From: SAR202 cluster bacterium
Lineage (GTDB): Bacteria; Chloroflexota; Dehalococcoidia; Lucifugimonadales; Lucifugimonadaceae
Assembly (NCBI GenBank): GCA_009392215.1
Contig: VFGZ01000026.1
Span: forward strand, 1-64,000
Length of the DNA stretch: 64,000 nucleotides
Direction of reading: 5' to 3'
The notes under the pieces are model-generated. The model was given only the letters and a program-made list of their open reading frames with translations. It was not told the DNA's origin and searched no databases. The position numbers were made by a program, and so were the translations under genes. Below, in pieces: positions 46,122-56,573 of this stretch; position 1 is the stretch's first letter; every line of letters starts with the position of its first letter.

Positions 46122-46918
46122 TTGCCACCAGCCAAATCTTCGCCTCGTTCGAAAGCCGCTCTGACAGCGTCAGCGATTATCCCTCTGAAACCACCGTTTT
46201 CAAGTGAGGCCAGACCCGCTGCGGTGGTTCCCCCAGGGGACGTGACCATGTTTCGTAGTTCGGCAGGGTGTTGGCCTGATTCGCGTTGGAGGGCAGCACT
46301 CCCTAGAACAGTCTGAGATGCCAGGTCACGTGCTGTTTGAACCGGAAGGCCCAACTCTACACCAGCATCTGTTAATGCCTCGATAAATACGAATACATAC
46401 CCGGGCCCACTTCCGCTAAGGGCCGTTGCTATATCTATGTGCTTCTCATCGCTAAATCGTATTTCATCACCGATGGCTTGGAGCATATCCCTGACAAAAT
46501 CAAGTACAGGTTGGTCAACCTCTTTTGAGGCCGTCCATGCAGAAATGCCTTTGCGGATTTGAGTGGGCGTATTTGGCATTACCCTGATCAGTTTCTTGTG
46601 ATCAAGTTTCAAGCCAATGGTATGCATCTTTACCCCGGCCATTATTGACATCACTGTCTGGTCTTTGCTCAGAGTGCTTTTCAAGTCCGCTTGGATGGCG
46701 TCAAGCTGTTGTGGTTTGACTGAAATTACGACAATGTCAGCTCCTGACACCGCATCTTTGTTGCTCGAGGTTGTTTCCACCTTGAGATCGTTCTGGAGTG
46801 ATTCGCGCTGATTCTCAACGGGTTCTCCGACAATGATGTCGGCGCTGATCCCTGCGTCTTTCAAACCGGCGATGATGGCTCTTGCCATCACTCCGCCACC
46901 AATAAATGCTAATCGCAT
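46118..46918 (-). CDS. proC: Pyrroline-5-carboxylate reductase
   Basis: 266 residues, normal for ProC. LAFIGGGVMARAIIAGL at the N-terminus is the NAD(P) fingerprint; SVKPQQ and VMPNTPTQIRKG are the middle motifs; ALSGSGPGYVFVFIEALTDAGVELG starts the dimerisation domain, and MVTSPGGTTAAGL is the family signature. It converts 1-pyrroline-5-carboxylate to proline, last step of proline biosynthesis. Cotranslated with yggT downstream. Confidence 0.95.
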   Translation of the reverse strand: MRLAFIGGGVMARAIIAGLKDAGISADIIVGEPVENQRESLQNDLKVETTSSNKDAVSGADIVVISVKPQQLDAIQADLKSTLSKDQTVMSIMAGVKMHTIGLKLDHKKLIRVMPNTPTQIRKGISAWTASKEVDQPVLDFVRDMLQAIGDEIRFSDEKHIDIATALSGSGPGYVFVFIEALTDAGVELGLPVQTARDLASQTVLGSAALQRESGQHPAELRNMVTSPGGTTAAGLASLENGGFRGIIADAVRAAFERGEDLAGGK

Positions 46919-47059
46919 GTTAAAAAAGCCATCTTTACTTTACGCTGAGCACCCGATGATAAAATTGCGTATGGTCAAGTTAAATCTGACCCGTGTTTAG
47001 ATTACACGTCTAAGCGTCGGTTGAGTTAGTTGAAAATGGATCAGAATTCTGTTGTCTGA

Positions 47060-48067
47060 TCAGGTATCAAGGCCTTTACGTGATGCCAGCGAGGCTCCGA
47101 GTTTGAGAGCCTCAATCATACTGGTCTCATCTGCGATACCTTTTCCCGCTATATCGAACGCGGTGCCGTGGTCAACGGAGGTGCGCAGGAAGGGCAGTCC
47201 TAAATTGACCGTTACAGACTCTTCCGCTCCATAAACCTTAATAGGGATATGACCTTGATCGTGGTACATGACTAAAACCACGTCATATTTGCCATTAGCT
47301 GCTTGGTTGAAAATTGTGTCAGCAGGGTGCGGCCCGGTTACGTTTAATCCCTTTTTTTTCGCCAGTTCGACTGCTGGTGATATTTCACGTGCTTCCTCTT
47401 CGCCTATTAAACCATTGTCAGAGGCATGAGGATTGAGGGCTGCAACGGCTATGCGGGGACTTTTAAATCCCCATTCTTTAAATGTTTTATTTGTAAGTTG
47501 CAACGCTGTGATGATGTTTTCGGTCGTAACGTATTTGCACGCCTCCATGAGTGATTTGTGAGTTGATAGATGCATGCATCGCAATGGCCCGCTGACCAAC
47601 ATCGTGGCAACGTAATTTGAGTTGGAAAGACGCTTGAACACTTCCATATGCCCGGTGTCTGTGCTTCCCCCCATATGCCACGACTCTTTGTTTACTGGTG
47701 CGGTCACCATGCCTGCTACTTGCCCTGACATACACATTTTCGCTGCTTCCTCAACCCATAGATGTGATGCAGATCCAGACCGAGCGTCATGCTTGCCTGT
47801 CGGAAATTTAGTTTCTTCCCAATCGCCAGACGACACCACCTCAACCACTCCTGGTTCTCCTTTGGCGTCTGCCGGAGAACTCACACCAATTACTGTACTG
47901 GGGGATTTGATATCAATGTGCGCTTCTTGTACGCAAGAAACCGATCCAATCAACACAGGTCGCATTAAACTGTAGATGGAACTATTTTCAAGTGATTTGG
48001 CTACGACTTCAGGCCCTATGCCCGAGGGGTCGCCGATAGTTACTGCAAGTAGAGGTTTGTCTGACAT
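47060..48067 (-). CDS. pdxA: PdxA-family 4-hydroxythreonine-4-phosphate dehydrogenase-like
   Basis: 335 residues. VTIGDPSGIGPEVVAKSL opens the protein, TAPVNKESWHMG and STDTGHMEVF hold the substrate Lys/His contacts, NPHASDNGLIGEEE and YHDQGHIPIK the metal sites, TSVDHGTAFDIAGKG the NAD site. PdxA oxidises 4-phosphohydroxy-L-threonine in de novo pyridoxal phosphate synthesis. No pdxB, pdxJ or serC is in the window; PdxA2-like paralogues instead oxidise 4-phospho-threonate or erythronate in sugar-acid catabolism, and the sugar-acid enzymes nearby make this a real alternative. A 20-bp hairpin separates it from nrdJ upstream. Confidence 0.85.
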   Translation of the reverse strand: MSDKPLLAVTIGDPSGIGPEVVAKSLENSSIYSLMRPVLIGSVSCVQEAHIDIKSPSTVIGVSSPADAKGEPGVVEVVSSGDWEETKFPTGKHDARSGSASHLWVEEAAKMCMSGQVAGMVTAPVNKESWHMGGSTDTGHMEVFKRLSNSNYVATMLVSGPLRCMHLSTHKSLMEACKYVTTENIITALQLTNKTFKEWGFKSPRIAVAALNPHASDNGLIGEEEAREISPAVELAKKKGLNVTGPHPADTIFNQAANGKYDVVLVMYHDQGHIPIKVYGAEESVTVNLGLPFLRTSVDHGTAFDIAGKGIADETSMIEALKLGASLASRKGLDT

Positions 48068-48175
48068 ATACTGAGATTTAGACCGCCATTACGGATAAGA
48101 ATTGAACTGATAGTGAAAAACTTACATTAGAGATGTAAATTTGTGTTTAACTTTAGCTTATTCGTGTAAATCAAC

Positions 48176-48223
48176 AAGCAGTACAGAGCATAGGTGTCGA
48201 TAAACCTGTGCCCTGTATTGCTT
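48176..48223. terminator. Strong 20-bp hairpin between nrdJ and pdxA
   Basis: Arms at 48176-48195 and 48204-48223 pair over 20 positions (17 Watson-Crick, two G-T, one A-C mismatch) around an 8-nt loop. It follows the nrdJ stop by about 49 bp in the direction of transcription and may end that transcript. The T-rich tail is weak (GTTGATTT), so it is not a textbook intrinsic terminator and could be a processing or stability element. Confidence 0.55.
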
Positions 48224-48271
48224 AACTGAGATTGTAGTGACGGTTTGATCAGCCGTGGAGAGCTTGCTGGA

Positions 48272-50710
48272 TCAGCATTTGCTGTATCCACAGGAGAAGC
48301 ATTTCAGGCAACCTTCTACGTGCGCTACAGCTGATGAACATTCGGGGCATAAGTCTGCTGTGGACGCTCCGACAGGAACAGTTATTTTTTGCTCCCCGCC
48401 GATCACTTGTATTGGTTGGGCTGTAGGCATCCCGAGTTCTTTAGGTGAAGGGGGATCAAACATTCCAACCTGACTGGACTCACGGTCGCTTAGTTGTTCT
48501 TGACCCGGGAGTGAAGTTGTTTCTCTGTTGATGCGATCGAGAACTGATGCGATAGCATCTGGCACTGAACGAATCATTTCTCCTTCATCCCATGCCGGGA
48601 CATCTGTGATTCCTCGGAGTTGCTCGGAAACATCTACAGGGTCGATGCCAGATCTGAGAGCTAGCGAGGCCATCCGAGAAACTGCTTCTGCCATCGCAGC
48701 ATCGTTACCCCCGGCTTTACCGTGGGTCGCGAATACTTCGAATGGTCTGTTGTCGTTTGCCATGTTGACGGTTACGAACAAATTTCCTCGACCTGTACGC
48801 ACTCTTCGGGTTATTCCATTCAGCATCGCCGGTCGCTCTGAGGGAGTGATGTATTGTGGAACTCCCTCATCCGTCGCAGAACTTTCAAGATCCGTTTTTG
48901 CATTATCAGATGTACCTGCGGTGAGGACTTCTTTCTCTCGCGATCCAGCACGATATACCGTTATGCCTTTACAACGAGTTTCCCAAGCCAGAAGGTAAGC
49001 ATCTTCAACATCTTCTACGGTTGCCTCGTTTGGGAAGTTGATTGTTTTGGAGATCCCGGCGTCGGTACTCTCTTGGAATGCAGCTTGCATAAGAACATGA
49101 TCACGCGGCGAAATATCAGATGCAACGTGGAAAAGACGTTTGATATCTTCAGGAACGTCCTCTCGATCTTGCAGCGACCCCCCATCTGACAGGTGTTCAA
49201 GTAGGTCATCACTGTAGAAACCGCGTTCTTTAGAAATGCGTTCGAAATTTTTGTCGACGTAATACAGAGTTTGTCCTTCAAGGATGTTTTGCTTGCGGAA
49301 AGCTAGAGAGAAGATTGGCTCGATGCCACTTGATGCGCCGGCGATCATAGAAATTGTTCCGGTCGGGGCAACAGTTAGTCGGCAAGCATTCCTGTATGGC
49401 TTATCTCCTCGTAGTGCTGCTGCGGAATCGTGCCAGGCAGGGAATGCTCCGCGTTCTTCTGCCAGTGCTAGAGATTCTTCGTCTGCGTTGTCGCGTATGA
49501 ATGCCATGAGTTTACGACCAAGTTCAACGGCCTCTTCTGTGTCATAAGGAATGCCTAATTGAACCAGCATGTCTGCGAAACCCATTAGGCCCAAGCCTAA
49601 TTTACGAGTGGAATGAGTCATCGATTCAATCGCTTCAACTGCATACTTGTTGGCGTCTATCACATTATCGAGCATGCGAGTGGCAAGGCGTACTGTTTGA
49701 GCAAGTCGGTCCCAATTGATTTGCGTAATACCGTTGTGGTCTTCATCAATGAATTTTGCAACGTCAATCGAACCAAGGTTGCAAGATTCATTAGGCAATA
49801 ATGGTTGTTCGCCACATGGGTTGGTTGCGGTGATACGTCCGAGGTGTATGACCGGGCTATTACGATTGACTTCATCCAAAAAAATCATACCGGGCTCACC
49901 ATTCCGCCATGCTCCCTGAACGATTTTGCTGAAGACTTCGCGGGCGTCGAGTCGATCGATTTCTGACATCTGACTGTCTGGGTTAGAAGGATCAGAAAGC
50001 GCACGTAGAGGATATGTTGTACCGTCTTTTACCGCTTGCATGAATTCATCCGATGCACCGACAGAAATATTGAAGTTGTGAATTTCACCTTCAACCTGTT
50101 TGCAGTCTATGAATTCCAGAATATCCGGGTGGTGTACATCCATGACGGCCATATTGGCGCCGTCGCGCTTACCCCCTTGTGTAACCAGGGTAGAAACCGA
50201 TGATAGGTGGCGAAGAACACCTATGGGACCGCAAGCCTTGCCATGGGTCGTAGCAATTCCGGCTCCCTTTGGTCTAAGGTCTGACAATGCAAAACCTGTT
50301 CCTCCCCCAAATTTTTGGACCATTGCAGCATCATGTGCTGCTCCCATGATCCCCTCCATGCTGTCGCGAAGGGGGAGAACGAAACACGCCGAGAGTGTTC
50401 CTGCCCCTGTGCCCGCATTCATCATTGTTGGTGAATTTGGCAGGTACTCTAAGCTTGCCATTGCCTGAAAGAAACCTTCTTCCAGTTCTGCTACCTCATT
50501 CGGGGTCTTTTCATACTTGAATTCCGGCGATGCCAATGCCTTGGCTACCCTTCTAAACATTCCAGTGGGGGTTTCGATAATCTCGCCAGCTTCGTTTTTT
50601 TGCAAATAACGTTTTTCTAAAACTACACCAGCATTTTCGGAAATTACAGCTGGGGTAAATTCTGCTGGGGAGTCGTTGTTGCTGACTGGTTTGTCTTGCG
50701 TCGTAGTCAT
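48272..50710 (-). CDS. nrdJ: Vitamin B12-dependent (class II) ribonucleoside-diphosphate reductase
   Basis: 812 residues, monomeric class II size. [21 protein letters not shown] begins the catalytic core; [13 protein letters not shown] contains the first redox Cys, [14 protein letters not shown] follows, [20 protein letters not shown] is the active-site Cys/Glu loop, and [19 protein letters not shown] is the conserved barrel end. The C-terminus has a zinc-finger-like [20 protein letters not shown] with further Cys, typical of NrdJ. It makes deoxyribonucleotides using adenosylcobalamin and no oxygen. Expressed after nrdR, with tandem NrdR boxes upstream. Confidence 0.95.
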   Translation of the reverse strand: MTTTQDKPVSNNDSPAEFTPAVISENAGVVLEKRYLQKNEAGEIIETPTGMFRRVAKALASPEFKYEKTPNEVAELEEGFFQAMASLEYLPNSPTMMNAGTGAGTLSACFVLPLRDSMEGIMGAAHDAAMVQKFGGGTGFALSDLRPKGAGIATTHGKACGPIGVLRHLSSVSTLVTQGGKRDGANMAVMDVHHPDILEFIDCKQVEGEIHNFNISVGASDEFMQAVKDGTTYPLRALSDPSNPDSQMSEIDRLDAREVFSKIVQGAWRNGEPGMIFLDEVNRNSPVIHLGRITATNPCGEQPLLPNESCNLGSIDVAKFIDEDHNGITQINWDRLAQTVRLATRMLDNVIDANKYAVEAIESMTHSTRKLGLGLMGFADMLVQLGIPYDTEEAVELGRKLMAFIRDNADEESLALAEERGAFPAWHDSAAALRGDKPYRNACRLTVAPTGTISMIAGASSGIEPIFSLAFRKQNILEGQTLYYVDKNFERISKERGFYSDDLLEHLSDGGSLQDREDVPEDIKRLFHVASDISPRDHVLMQAAFQESTDAGISKTINFPNEATVEDVEDAYLLAWETRCKGITVYRAGSREKEVLTAGTSDNAKTDLESSATDEGVPQYITPSERPAMLNGITRRVRTGRGNLFVTVNMANDNRPFEVFATHGKAGGNDAAMAEAVSRMASLALRSGIDPVDVSEQLRGITDVPAWDEGEMIRSVPDAIASVLDRINRETTSLPGQEQLSDRESSQVGMFDPPSPKELGMPTAQPIQVIGGEQKITVPVGASTADLCPECSSAVAHVEGCLKCFSCGYSKC

Positions 50711-50801
50711 TGATTATTCGATCTTCTTTTCTTGGACTTAGGTGTTTGTATTTTTGTAGCTTTATTTAATAATCTCTTGGGTTTTTCCGAACGTGGAAAC
50801 G

Positions 50802-51341
50802 TTAACTGTGTTTCGCCATTCGCCTGTTTCGTTGTGACAAGCGTGGGACATCATCTTCTATGAGCCGTAATTGGCTTTTTGTTTCATCGTTGTATTTGAG
50901 ATGATTTAGTGCCTCTACTTCTTTTGTAAAGGAATCAACATCTTTGAAATCCCGATATACCGATGCGAACCTAATGTAGGCAACGCGATCCAATATCTTT
51001 AATCGCTCAACACACATTTCACCAAGTACACGAGCTTCAATTTCAGCTTTTGACAATTTGTGCAACTCGTTTTCTATGTCGACAACGATCTTAGAAATGG
51101 CTCCGACTTCCAACGGGCGTTTGGCACAGGCTGTCTGAAGTGATCTTGAAAGCTTGTCCCGTGAGAACGCTTCACGCCGCCCATCTCGCTTTGCGATCAT
51201 AAGTGGCATAGAGTTGACCCGCTCATATGTAGTAAAACGAAGCTCGCAGCGAATACATTCTCGCCGTCTTCGTACACCATCTGTCGATTCTCGTGAATCG
51301 ATTACGCGGGATTCATTATTTCCACAGAACGGGCAATGCAT
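50802..51341 (-). CDS. nrdR: Transcriptional repressor NrdR
   Basis: 179 residues. Zinc ribbon cysteines C3, C6, C29 and C32 (MHCPFC, ECIRC) are followed by RFTTYERV, then an ATP-cone (MIAKRDGRREAFSRDKL) that senses ATP/dATP. It represses ribonucleotide reductase genes when deoxynucleotides are abundant. It lies immediately upstream of nrdJ (91 bp gap), a common pairing, and two NrdR-box-like dyads are 140 bp or more before its start, so it probably autoregulates. The length is slightly above the usual ~150. Confidence 0.95.
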   Translation of the reverse strand: MHCPFCGNNESRVIDSRESTDGVRRRRECIRCELRFTTYERVNSMPLMIAKRDGRREAFSRDKLSRSLQTACAKRPLEVGAISKIVVDIENELHKLSKAEIEARVLGEMCVERLKILDRVAYIRFASVYRDFKDVDSFTKEVEALNHLKYNDETKSQLRLIEDDVPRLSQRNRRMAKHS

Positions 51342-51806
51342 GAATTGAAAGTGCCTGTCACATTATTGTCCGCAAATGCCGATGTGAGACGAACTCAAAA
51401 TCAAGACCGTTACCTTAGTCTGAACAGGGTATCTAGGCGAAATGTTGAATACGACACCGAATGGCTGCGGACACAGCCAACCACTACATTTAGTGGTGTC
51501 AACTGAGGTTACCACTAGTACTAGGACATTTGTCAATCCCGCCTGTCTCACAGATTTACTGAGTTATTCGAGAAAACATCGATATGCAAGTAGCATAAAA
51601 TTGATTGTTGAATAAGGTTCTAAACGTCACGTGTTTAAAGACGTTTTTCGTCGTGCCATGGCGATGTCAGTTCAAGAAATCCGTTTCCCAAAGTCAGGGG
51701 AACGAATTTTCTTATTTGATGATTTTTGCTGATCTGAGCATTCCAATTTGCAGGAGTGGCTTTGAAGATTTTGATCCATATCAAAAAATAGAGAGGTTAC
51801 TGATAT
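51342..51806. other. Divergent regulatory gap of nrdR and the second UxuA-like gene
   Basis: 465 bp without a gene. The left part carries the NrdR-box pair and two TTGACA hexamers on the minus strand (51503-51498 and 51536-51531). The right part, nearer the plus-strand gene, is AT-rich and holds no signal I can defend apart from a GAGAGG ribosome-binding site just before 51807. Confidence 0.5.
51480..51527. promoter_or_regulatory. Tandem NrdR-box-like operators
   Basis: Box 1 at 51480-51497 is ACCACTA-CATT-TAGTGGT with perfect 7-bp arms; it matches the NrdR consensus (acaCwAtATaTwGtgt) at about 12 of 16 positions. Box 2 starts 31 bp away (51512-51527, CCACTAGTACTAGG) with a CTAGTACTAG core. 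A ~31-bp, three-turn spacing is characteristic of NrdR sites. On the minus strand each box follows a TTGACA hexamer. Confidence 0.6.
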
Positions 51807-52832
51807 ATGAAAAATTCTTGGGCGGTACGCAATGCGACTGACGAGGTTCTTGATCTCTCTGCCCAGTTGGGCGTTAAGAACATTGTCGTTTATGGAGGTC
51901 CAGGCCTCAATGCACAAATAGGGTCTGCTGATCTTCCCAATGATTATAGGAATACTTTTGATGATTACGTCGCGATACGTAAGCGCATCGAGTCTTATGG
52001 GCTAAATTTGGTTGCTTGTGAAGGCGGGTTTATTGCTAATCCTAGATACCATGACTTGGTGTTTGGGGGACCCAAAAGGGACGCGATTATTGATGGATTG
52101 TCCTCCGAAATTACTGATATGGGTCGGGCTGGTATACCGATATTCGGATATCACTGGATGCCCGCTTCTGTCTGGCGATCTGAGGCGGTAAAAATTCGGG
52201 CTGGTGCTGATGCCACAGCTTGGGATAGTAATTCAACACATCAGACTGCGATCCAAGATATTTCAATTGCAGATCATTACGACGTTTCAATTGAAAATAT
52301 GTGGAGTTGTTTAGAGTATTGGATAAAGGCGATTACACCGGTAGCCGAGGCCGCAGGTATTAGGCTAGGCATACACCCAGACGATCCTCCTGTCCCTGAA
52401 CTGGCAGGAATTCCGAGACTTTTGGGTAGCTTCGAAGCTTTCAAAAGACTGGTCGCTATCGTGGACAGTCCTAGTAATGCTATTGAGTTTTGTCAAGGCA
52501 CGTTCTCCGAGATGGAGGGCGAGGACTTATATAAGATGATTGAGTACTTTAGTACGCGACAAAAAGTGCTTTATGTTCACTTTCGAAATGTTTCGGGTAC
52601 TGTTCCGACATTCAATGAAGAATTTATTAACACTGGTTATGTAAATATGAAACGTGCAATGGAGATTTACCATTCTGCCGGATATACAGGGGTTTTTATG
52701 GATGACCATTGTCCTTTGGTCAATCATGATGACGAATTCCCTGGCAATTGGGGGGGTTACCGTTCAAGGGTGTTTGCACAAGGATACATACAAGCGATGA
52801 TAGAAGCGGTCACTGGCGAGCGACTTGAATAA
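51807..52832 (+). CDS. Mannonate dehydratase (UxuA)-like TIM-barrel protein, copy 2
   Basis: 341 residues. FGYHWMPASVW, GIHPDDPPV, VDSPSNAIEFCQGTFSEM, LYVHFRNV and FMDDHCPLV repeat the metal and catalytic motifs seen in copy 1. The N-terminal strand and the first loop differ (WAVRNATDEVLDLSAQLG), and the first barrel strand seems about 9 residues shorter. These are diverged paralogues with the same fold and metal site; the substrate of either is unknown. It is a lone plus-strand gene between nrdR and ftsZ, an odd location for a catabolic enzyme among core genes. Confidence 0.82.
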   Translation: MKNSWAVRNATDEVLDLSAQLGVKNIVVYGGPGLNAQIGSADLPNDYRNTFDDYVAIRKRIESYGLNLVACEGGFIANPRYHDLVFGGPKRDAIIDGLSSEITDMGRAGIPIFGYHWMPASVWRSEAVKIRAGADATAWDSNSTHQTAIQDISIADHYDVSIENMWSCLEYWIKAITPVAEAAGIRLGIHPDDPPVPELAGIPRLLGSFEAFKRLVAIVDSPSNAIEFCQGTFSEMEGEDLYKMIEYFSTRQKVLYVHFRNVSGTVPTFNEEFINTGYVNMKRAMEIYHSAGYTGVFMDDHCPLVNHDDEFPGNWGGYRSRVFAQGYIQAMIEAVTGERLE

Positions 52833-52957
52833 GGCAAGTGCTTATTAGCGTGTGAACGCGTTTAACATCGATTTATATTTGATTTCCGGCTTCAGAATCC
52901 ATGTTTCTATAGAGTATTAATCATTGCAATTGCCGGGTTTGGGTTTAGATTCAAATG

Positions 52958-54070
52958 TTATTCGCTTGCTGATAGATCACGTGTAGATCGCCGGCGCGCC
53001 GATCTGTGGTGCCGGAGGAACGGTGGGAGATCTATCGCTTCGTCATCGCTCATTACTTCTCCAAGAGCTGCAGTTGCAGCAGCTTCCTGTTCGGCAGATG
53101 CTTCAGCGCTTGGGAAGCCAGTTGCGATTATGGTCATTTTGACCTCGTTTTCCATTTTGGGATCTGTGACCATACCGAATATTATGTTGCAATCAGGATC
53201 AACCATATTGGACACGACTTCGGAGGCTTGCTGAACTTCCTGAAGGGTTAGATCGGTTCCACCAGTAACGTTGAAAATCACGCCACGTGCTCCCTCGATT
53301 GACACTTCTAGAAGTGGGCTATCGATTGCTGCCTCTGCTGCCATAACCGCTCTGTCTTCGCCGGATCCTTGTCCTATAGCCATCCATGCGGGCCCCGCGT
53401 TAGACATGATTGTTTTGACATCGGCAAAGTCTAGGTTTATTTCACCTGGCATGAGAATGAGTTCTGCGATTGATTGGACACCTTGACGGAGAACGTCATC
53501 GGCCATGCGAAATGCCATTTCCATTGAGAGACTCTCATTGGACATTATTAACAATCGGTCATTTGGAATGACAATTAGAGTGTCGACGACATCTGCCAGG
53601 GATTTGATTCCTTCGTCTGCTTGTTTTTTTCTTCGCGCTCCTTCGAAGTTAAACGGTTTTGTGACGACGCCGACTGTTAGTGCACCTAATTCTTTTGCTA
53701 CTTCAGCGACAATTGGTGACCCGCCTGTGCCAGTGCCTCCGCCCATCCCAGCAGCGATGAACACGAGGTCAGCGCCATTCAGTGCGGACTTGATTTCGTC
53801 GCGATCTTCCTCATGACATTCTCTGCCTTTTGCCGGATCCCCCCCGACACCGAGACCTCGAGCTGTTCGGTCTCCGACCCGTATTCGCATAGGTACATCT
53901 GATCGTGAGAGGGCCTGCGCGTCGGTGTTTACAGTAATGTATTCCACCTCTGGAATTCGCTCACGGTACATACGCGACACCGCGTTCGAACCACCTCCGC
54001 CAACACCTACCACTTTTATTGCGGCTAATCCGATTTTTTCTTCGATTGCTGTTACTGTCTCGTCGACCAT
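52958..54070 (-). CDS. ftsZ: Cell division GTPase FtsZ
   Basis: 370 residues from ATG 54070 (AGGAG 9 nt upstream). [15 protein letters not shown] near residue 18, the tubulin signature [22 protein letters not shown], and [21 protein letters not shown] are conserved. The tail [11 protein letters not shown] is the C-terminal peptide that contacts FtsA and similar partners. FtsZ polymerises at midcell into the division ring. It is immediately downstream of ftsA in a reduced division cluster; a 115-bp gap separates the two. Confidence 0.97.
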   Translation of the reverse strand: MVDETVTAIEEKIGLAAIKVVGVGGGGSNAVSRMYRERIPEVEYITVNTDAQALSRSDVPMRIRVGDRTARGLGVGGDPAKGRECHEEDRDEIKSALNGADLVFIAAGMGGGTGTGGSPIVAEVAKELGALTVGVVTKPFNFEGARRKKQADEGIKSLADVVDTLIVIPNDRLLIMSNESLSMEMAFRMADDVLRQGVQSIAELILMPGEINLDFADVKTIMSNAGPAWMAIGQGSGEDRAVMAAEAAIDSPLLEVSIEGARGVIFNVTGGTDLTLQEVQQASEVVSNMVDPDCNIIFGMVTDPKMENEVKMTIIATGFPSAEASAEQEAAATAALGEVMSDDEAIDLPPFLRHHRSARRRSTRDLSASE

Positions 54071-54185
54071 TACTTGTTTCTCCTGGGGATCACCTCGCTC
54101 AGATTGAATGAGGCAGATTTTTGGTTTCATCATTCAGCTGAATGACGTGTTTAGTTGTGGCGGTAGGGGGTTACATTTTGTAGAT

Positions 54186-55475
54186 CTAAGCGCCAGCCGT
54201 CTCCTTTTCCAGAGATTGCCTTTCTTTAGGTTTATCTTTTGAAAACCATTTGCGGATTACTGAGACAGCACTTGTCCATAGGTTTTTGGATTCTGAAGCC
54301 TTAGGGCGTTCGACGTGACTGCTATCTGGCAGGTTTCGCATGCCCCACAAGGTGATGCCCGCTGCAGCGGAGTACGCAGGATCATCAGTTCCAGGTGGCA
54401 TTCCGTCGAGGCCCCGCGGTTTGGCCAGCCTTACCTTTTTTTGGAAAATATATTTTGCTATGTTTAAAAACCCTTCAAGTTTGGCGCCACCACCGGTGAA
54501 TATGATCCGATCGAGCGGTATATCTGCTAAATGCGGTTCTTCCAATTTGAATTGGATCATCCGGAATAACTCAGATGCCCGTTCTTTCAAAATCTGACCG
54601 ACCTCGCGTTTAGTGATAATCAGTGGTTGTTGCATAGAATGAGGATTAAGGGTGATTTCCTCTTTCATTCCTGTCAGTTCTGGAGCAGCTGTGCCATGTT
54701 TGATCTTTAGTTGCTCAGCTTCGTCAAAGTTGATATCAAATGCGATGCTCAAGTCGTTTGAGAATTGGTATCCACCTACGGGTACTACAGCGGTATGTAT
54801 GATCGTGCCTTCGTGGTATACGGCGATATCTGAGGTCCCTCCTCCTACGTCGATTAATATCGCACCTTCTTCTCGTTCATCGGCTGTTAATACTGCATAT
54901 GCACTGGCTAGGGGTTCGACAACCATCGAGGAGATAGCAACACCAGCTTTTGAAATAGCATCTTCAAGGTCATTGATTTTTGAAATTGATCCCGTAATCA
55001 CGTGGCTTTGCACATGTAGTTCACCGGTATGCATGCCCAACGGATTGCGAACACCATGAAGTCCATCCAGCGCGTAGCTGCGGGGAATTACGTGGAGTAA
55101 TTTGCGATCATCTGCGAGGTCAATAGCACTGGATGCTGCCATTGCAGAAGAAAGATCGGCGTCAGTGATGACGCGCATCCCTTCCCCTCGGGGAACTTTG
55201 GCCCATCTATTGATCGATTCAACATGATTACCAGTTAGCCCGGCATAAACAGCATCTACATCCACTCCGGCAACTTCGCTGGCCGTTTGTATAGATTTCG
55301 CCACCGCGGATGTGACGCCTTCGGAGTCTACTACTAACCCCTTACTCATGCCCTGACACGGGACCACACTGATTCCAGTTACATCAATTCGATGATCCGG
55401 ACGCTTTTGGGCAATGATCGTGCATACTTTGGTTGTGCCTATATCTATGGCTACTTTGAAGTCTTCTTGCAACAT
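54186..55475 (-). CDS. ftsA: Cell division protein FtsA
   Basis: 429 residues of actin fold. VAIDIGTTKVCTIIAQ is phosphate 1, ILIDVGGGTSDIAVYHEG phosphate 2, and IIFTGGGAKLEGF the adenosine motif. DGLHGVRNPLGMHTGEL lies in the 1C/2A region. It should tether FtsZ to the membrane, though the C-terminal amphipathic helix is not obvious in KEKTAGA-type tail. Upstream is rsmH (166 bp gap) with no ftsL, ftsI, ftsW, ftsQ or mur gene between. Confidence 0.95.
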   Translation of the reverse strand: MLQEDFKVAIDIGTTKVCTIIAQKRPDHRIDVTGISVVPCQGMSKGLVVDSEGVTSAVAKSIQTASEVAGVDVDAVYAGLTGNHVESINRWAKVPRGEGMRVITDADLSSAMAASSAIDLADDRKLLHVIPRSYALDGLHGVRNPLGMHTGELHVQSHVITGSISKINDLEDAISKAGVAISSMVVEPLASAYAVLTADEREEGAILIDVGGGTSDIAVYHEGTIIHTAVVPVGGYQFSNDLSIAFDINFDEAEQLKIKHGTAAPELTGMKEEITLNPHSMQQPLIITKREVGQILKERASELFRMIQFKLEEPHLADIPLDRIIFTGGGAKLEGFLNIAKYIFQKKVRLAKPRGLDGMPPGTDDPAYSAAAGITLWGMRNLPDSSHVERPKASESKNLWTSAVSVIRKWFSKDKPKERQSLEKETAGA

Positions 55476-55641
55476 GATGGTCTCCTATATCGGTCGGATG
55501 AGATAAAAAATAGACAGGGATTGCTGAGAGGTGTCCTTCTATCAGGAGGTTCGGTACTCATTCTGGCGTCGGTTAAAGTTGTAGATGAAATTTGCGGGTA
55601 ATGAATTTGGCGCCCGATATAGGCTGAGTTATCTGCGATGC

Positions 55642-56568
55642 TCATATCCTTTCTGCCACTCTCAATTTGGCGCTGCGGGCGCGTCGGTTTGTTTCGATTT
55701 CTGATTCAGTTGGAGTCACAGGGCGTCGAGAGATCATTTTCAAAGTGGCTAGATGATTACACTTGCAAATGGGAGTGCCAGGTGGGCAAGTGCAATCAGA
55801 AGCTTGTTTGCGGATGAAATTTTTGACTATGCGGTCTTCAAGTGAATGGTAGGAAATAACAGCTAGGCGCCCACCTTGTCCAAGTAGAGAAACAGCCTGT
55901 TCTAGGGCGGTCTCTAACGCTGATAATTCGTCATTCACTGCTATACGAATAGCTTGGAACGTTCGAGTTGCGGGGTGCGTGCGCTTTCCGCGTCGCGGAC
56001 TCACAGTTTCAATCAACTCTGCCAACTCCAACGAAGTGTTGATCGGACGGTTATGTACGATCGCTTTGGCGATTCGTCGTGCGGCTCGGTCTTCACCGAG
56101 GTGGAAAATTAGATTGGCAAGTTCAGATTCTGCATATTCATTGACTATGTCGGCAGCTGTCAACTGTTGTTCAAAGCTGAATCGCATGTCGAGCGGGTCG
56201 GATCGGCGGAAGCTGAATCCGCGTGATTCCCGATCGAGTTGAAGTGACGAAACTCCGAGGTCAAAAAGCACTCCGTGTACCGGTACGAATTCATATCTTA
56301 GTGCTGTTGCTCGAATGTCTCGGAAATTAGTGTTGATGGCCAGAAACGCATCTCCATGGTCCCTCAGCCGTTCGGTAGCTACGGTTATTGCTTCTGCATC
56401 TGCATCCATACCGAGTACCTGACCGCCTGGCTCAATTGTATTCAATATGGATTTAGCATGTCCGCCTTCGCCTAGAGTTCCGTCAATATACCTACCGCCT
56501 GGCTGCGCCTTCAGTGCCTGCATAATCTCCGGTATCATCACCGGAGTGTGATGAAGTTCAAGCCCCAT
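55642..56568 (-). CDS. rsmH: 16S rRNA (cytosine(1402)-N(4))-methyltransferase RsmH
   Basis: 308 residues from ATG 56568 with GGAAGAG 8 nt before. HHTPVMIPEIMQAL opens RsmH, DGTLGEGGHAKSIL binds SAM, FDLGVSSLQLDRESRGFSFR is the family block, and FQAIRIAVNDELSALE the recognition helix. The enzyme methylates N4 of C1402 in the 16S decoding centre. It follows mraZ with the SD inside the mraZ end, a usual dcw-cluster arrangement. Confidence 0.95.
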   Translation of the reverse strand: MGLELHHTPVMIPEIMQALKAQPGGRYIDGTLGEGGHAKSILNTIEPGGQVLGMDADAEAITVATERLRDHGDAFLAINTNFRDIRATALRYEFVPVHGVLFDLGVSSLQLDRESRGFSFRRSDPLDMRFSFEQQLTAADIVNEYAESELANLIFHLGEDRAARRIAKAIVHNRPINTSLELAELIETVSPRRGKRTHPATRTFQAIRIAVNDELSALETALEQAVSLLGQGGRLAVISYHSLEDRIVKNFIRKQASDCTCPPGTPICKCNHLATLKMISRRPVTPTESEIETNRRARSAKLRVAERI

Positions 56569-56573
56569 TAGAA

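Noticed and set aside
55451-55645. 64-residue frame between rsmH and ftsA, the position of ftsL
   Set aside because: No transmembrane or coiled-coil stretch; it overlaps the ftsA start and looks like chance.
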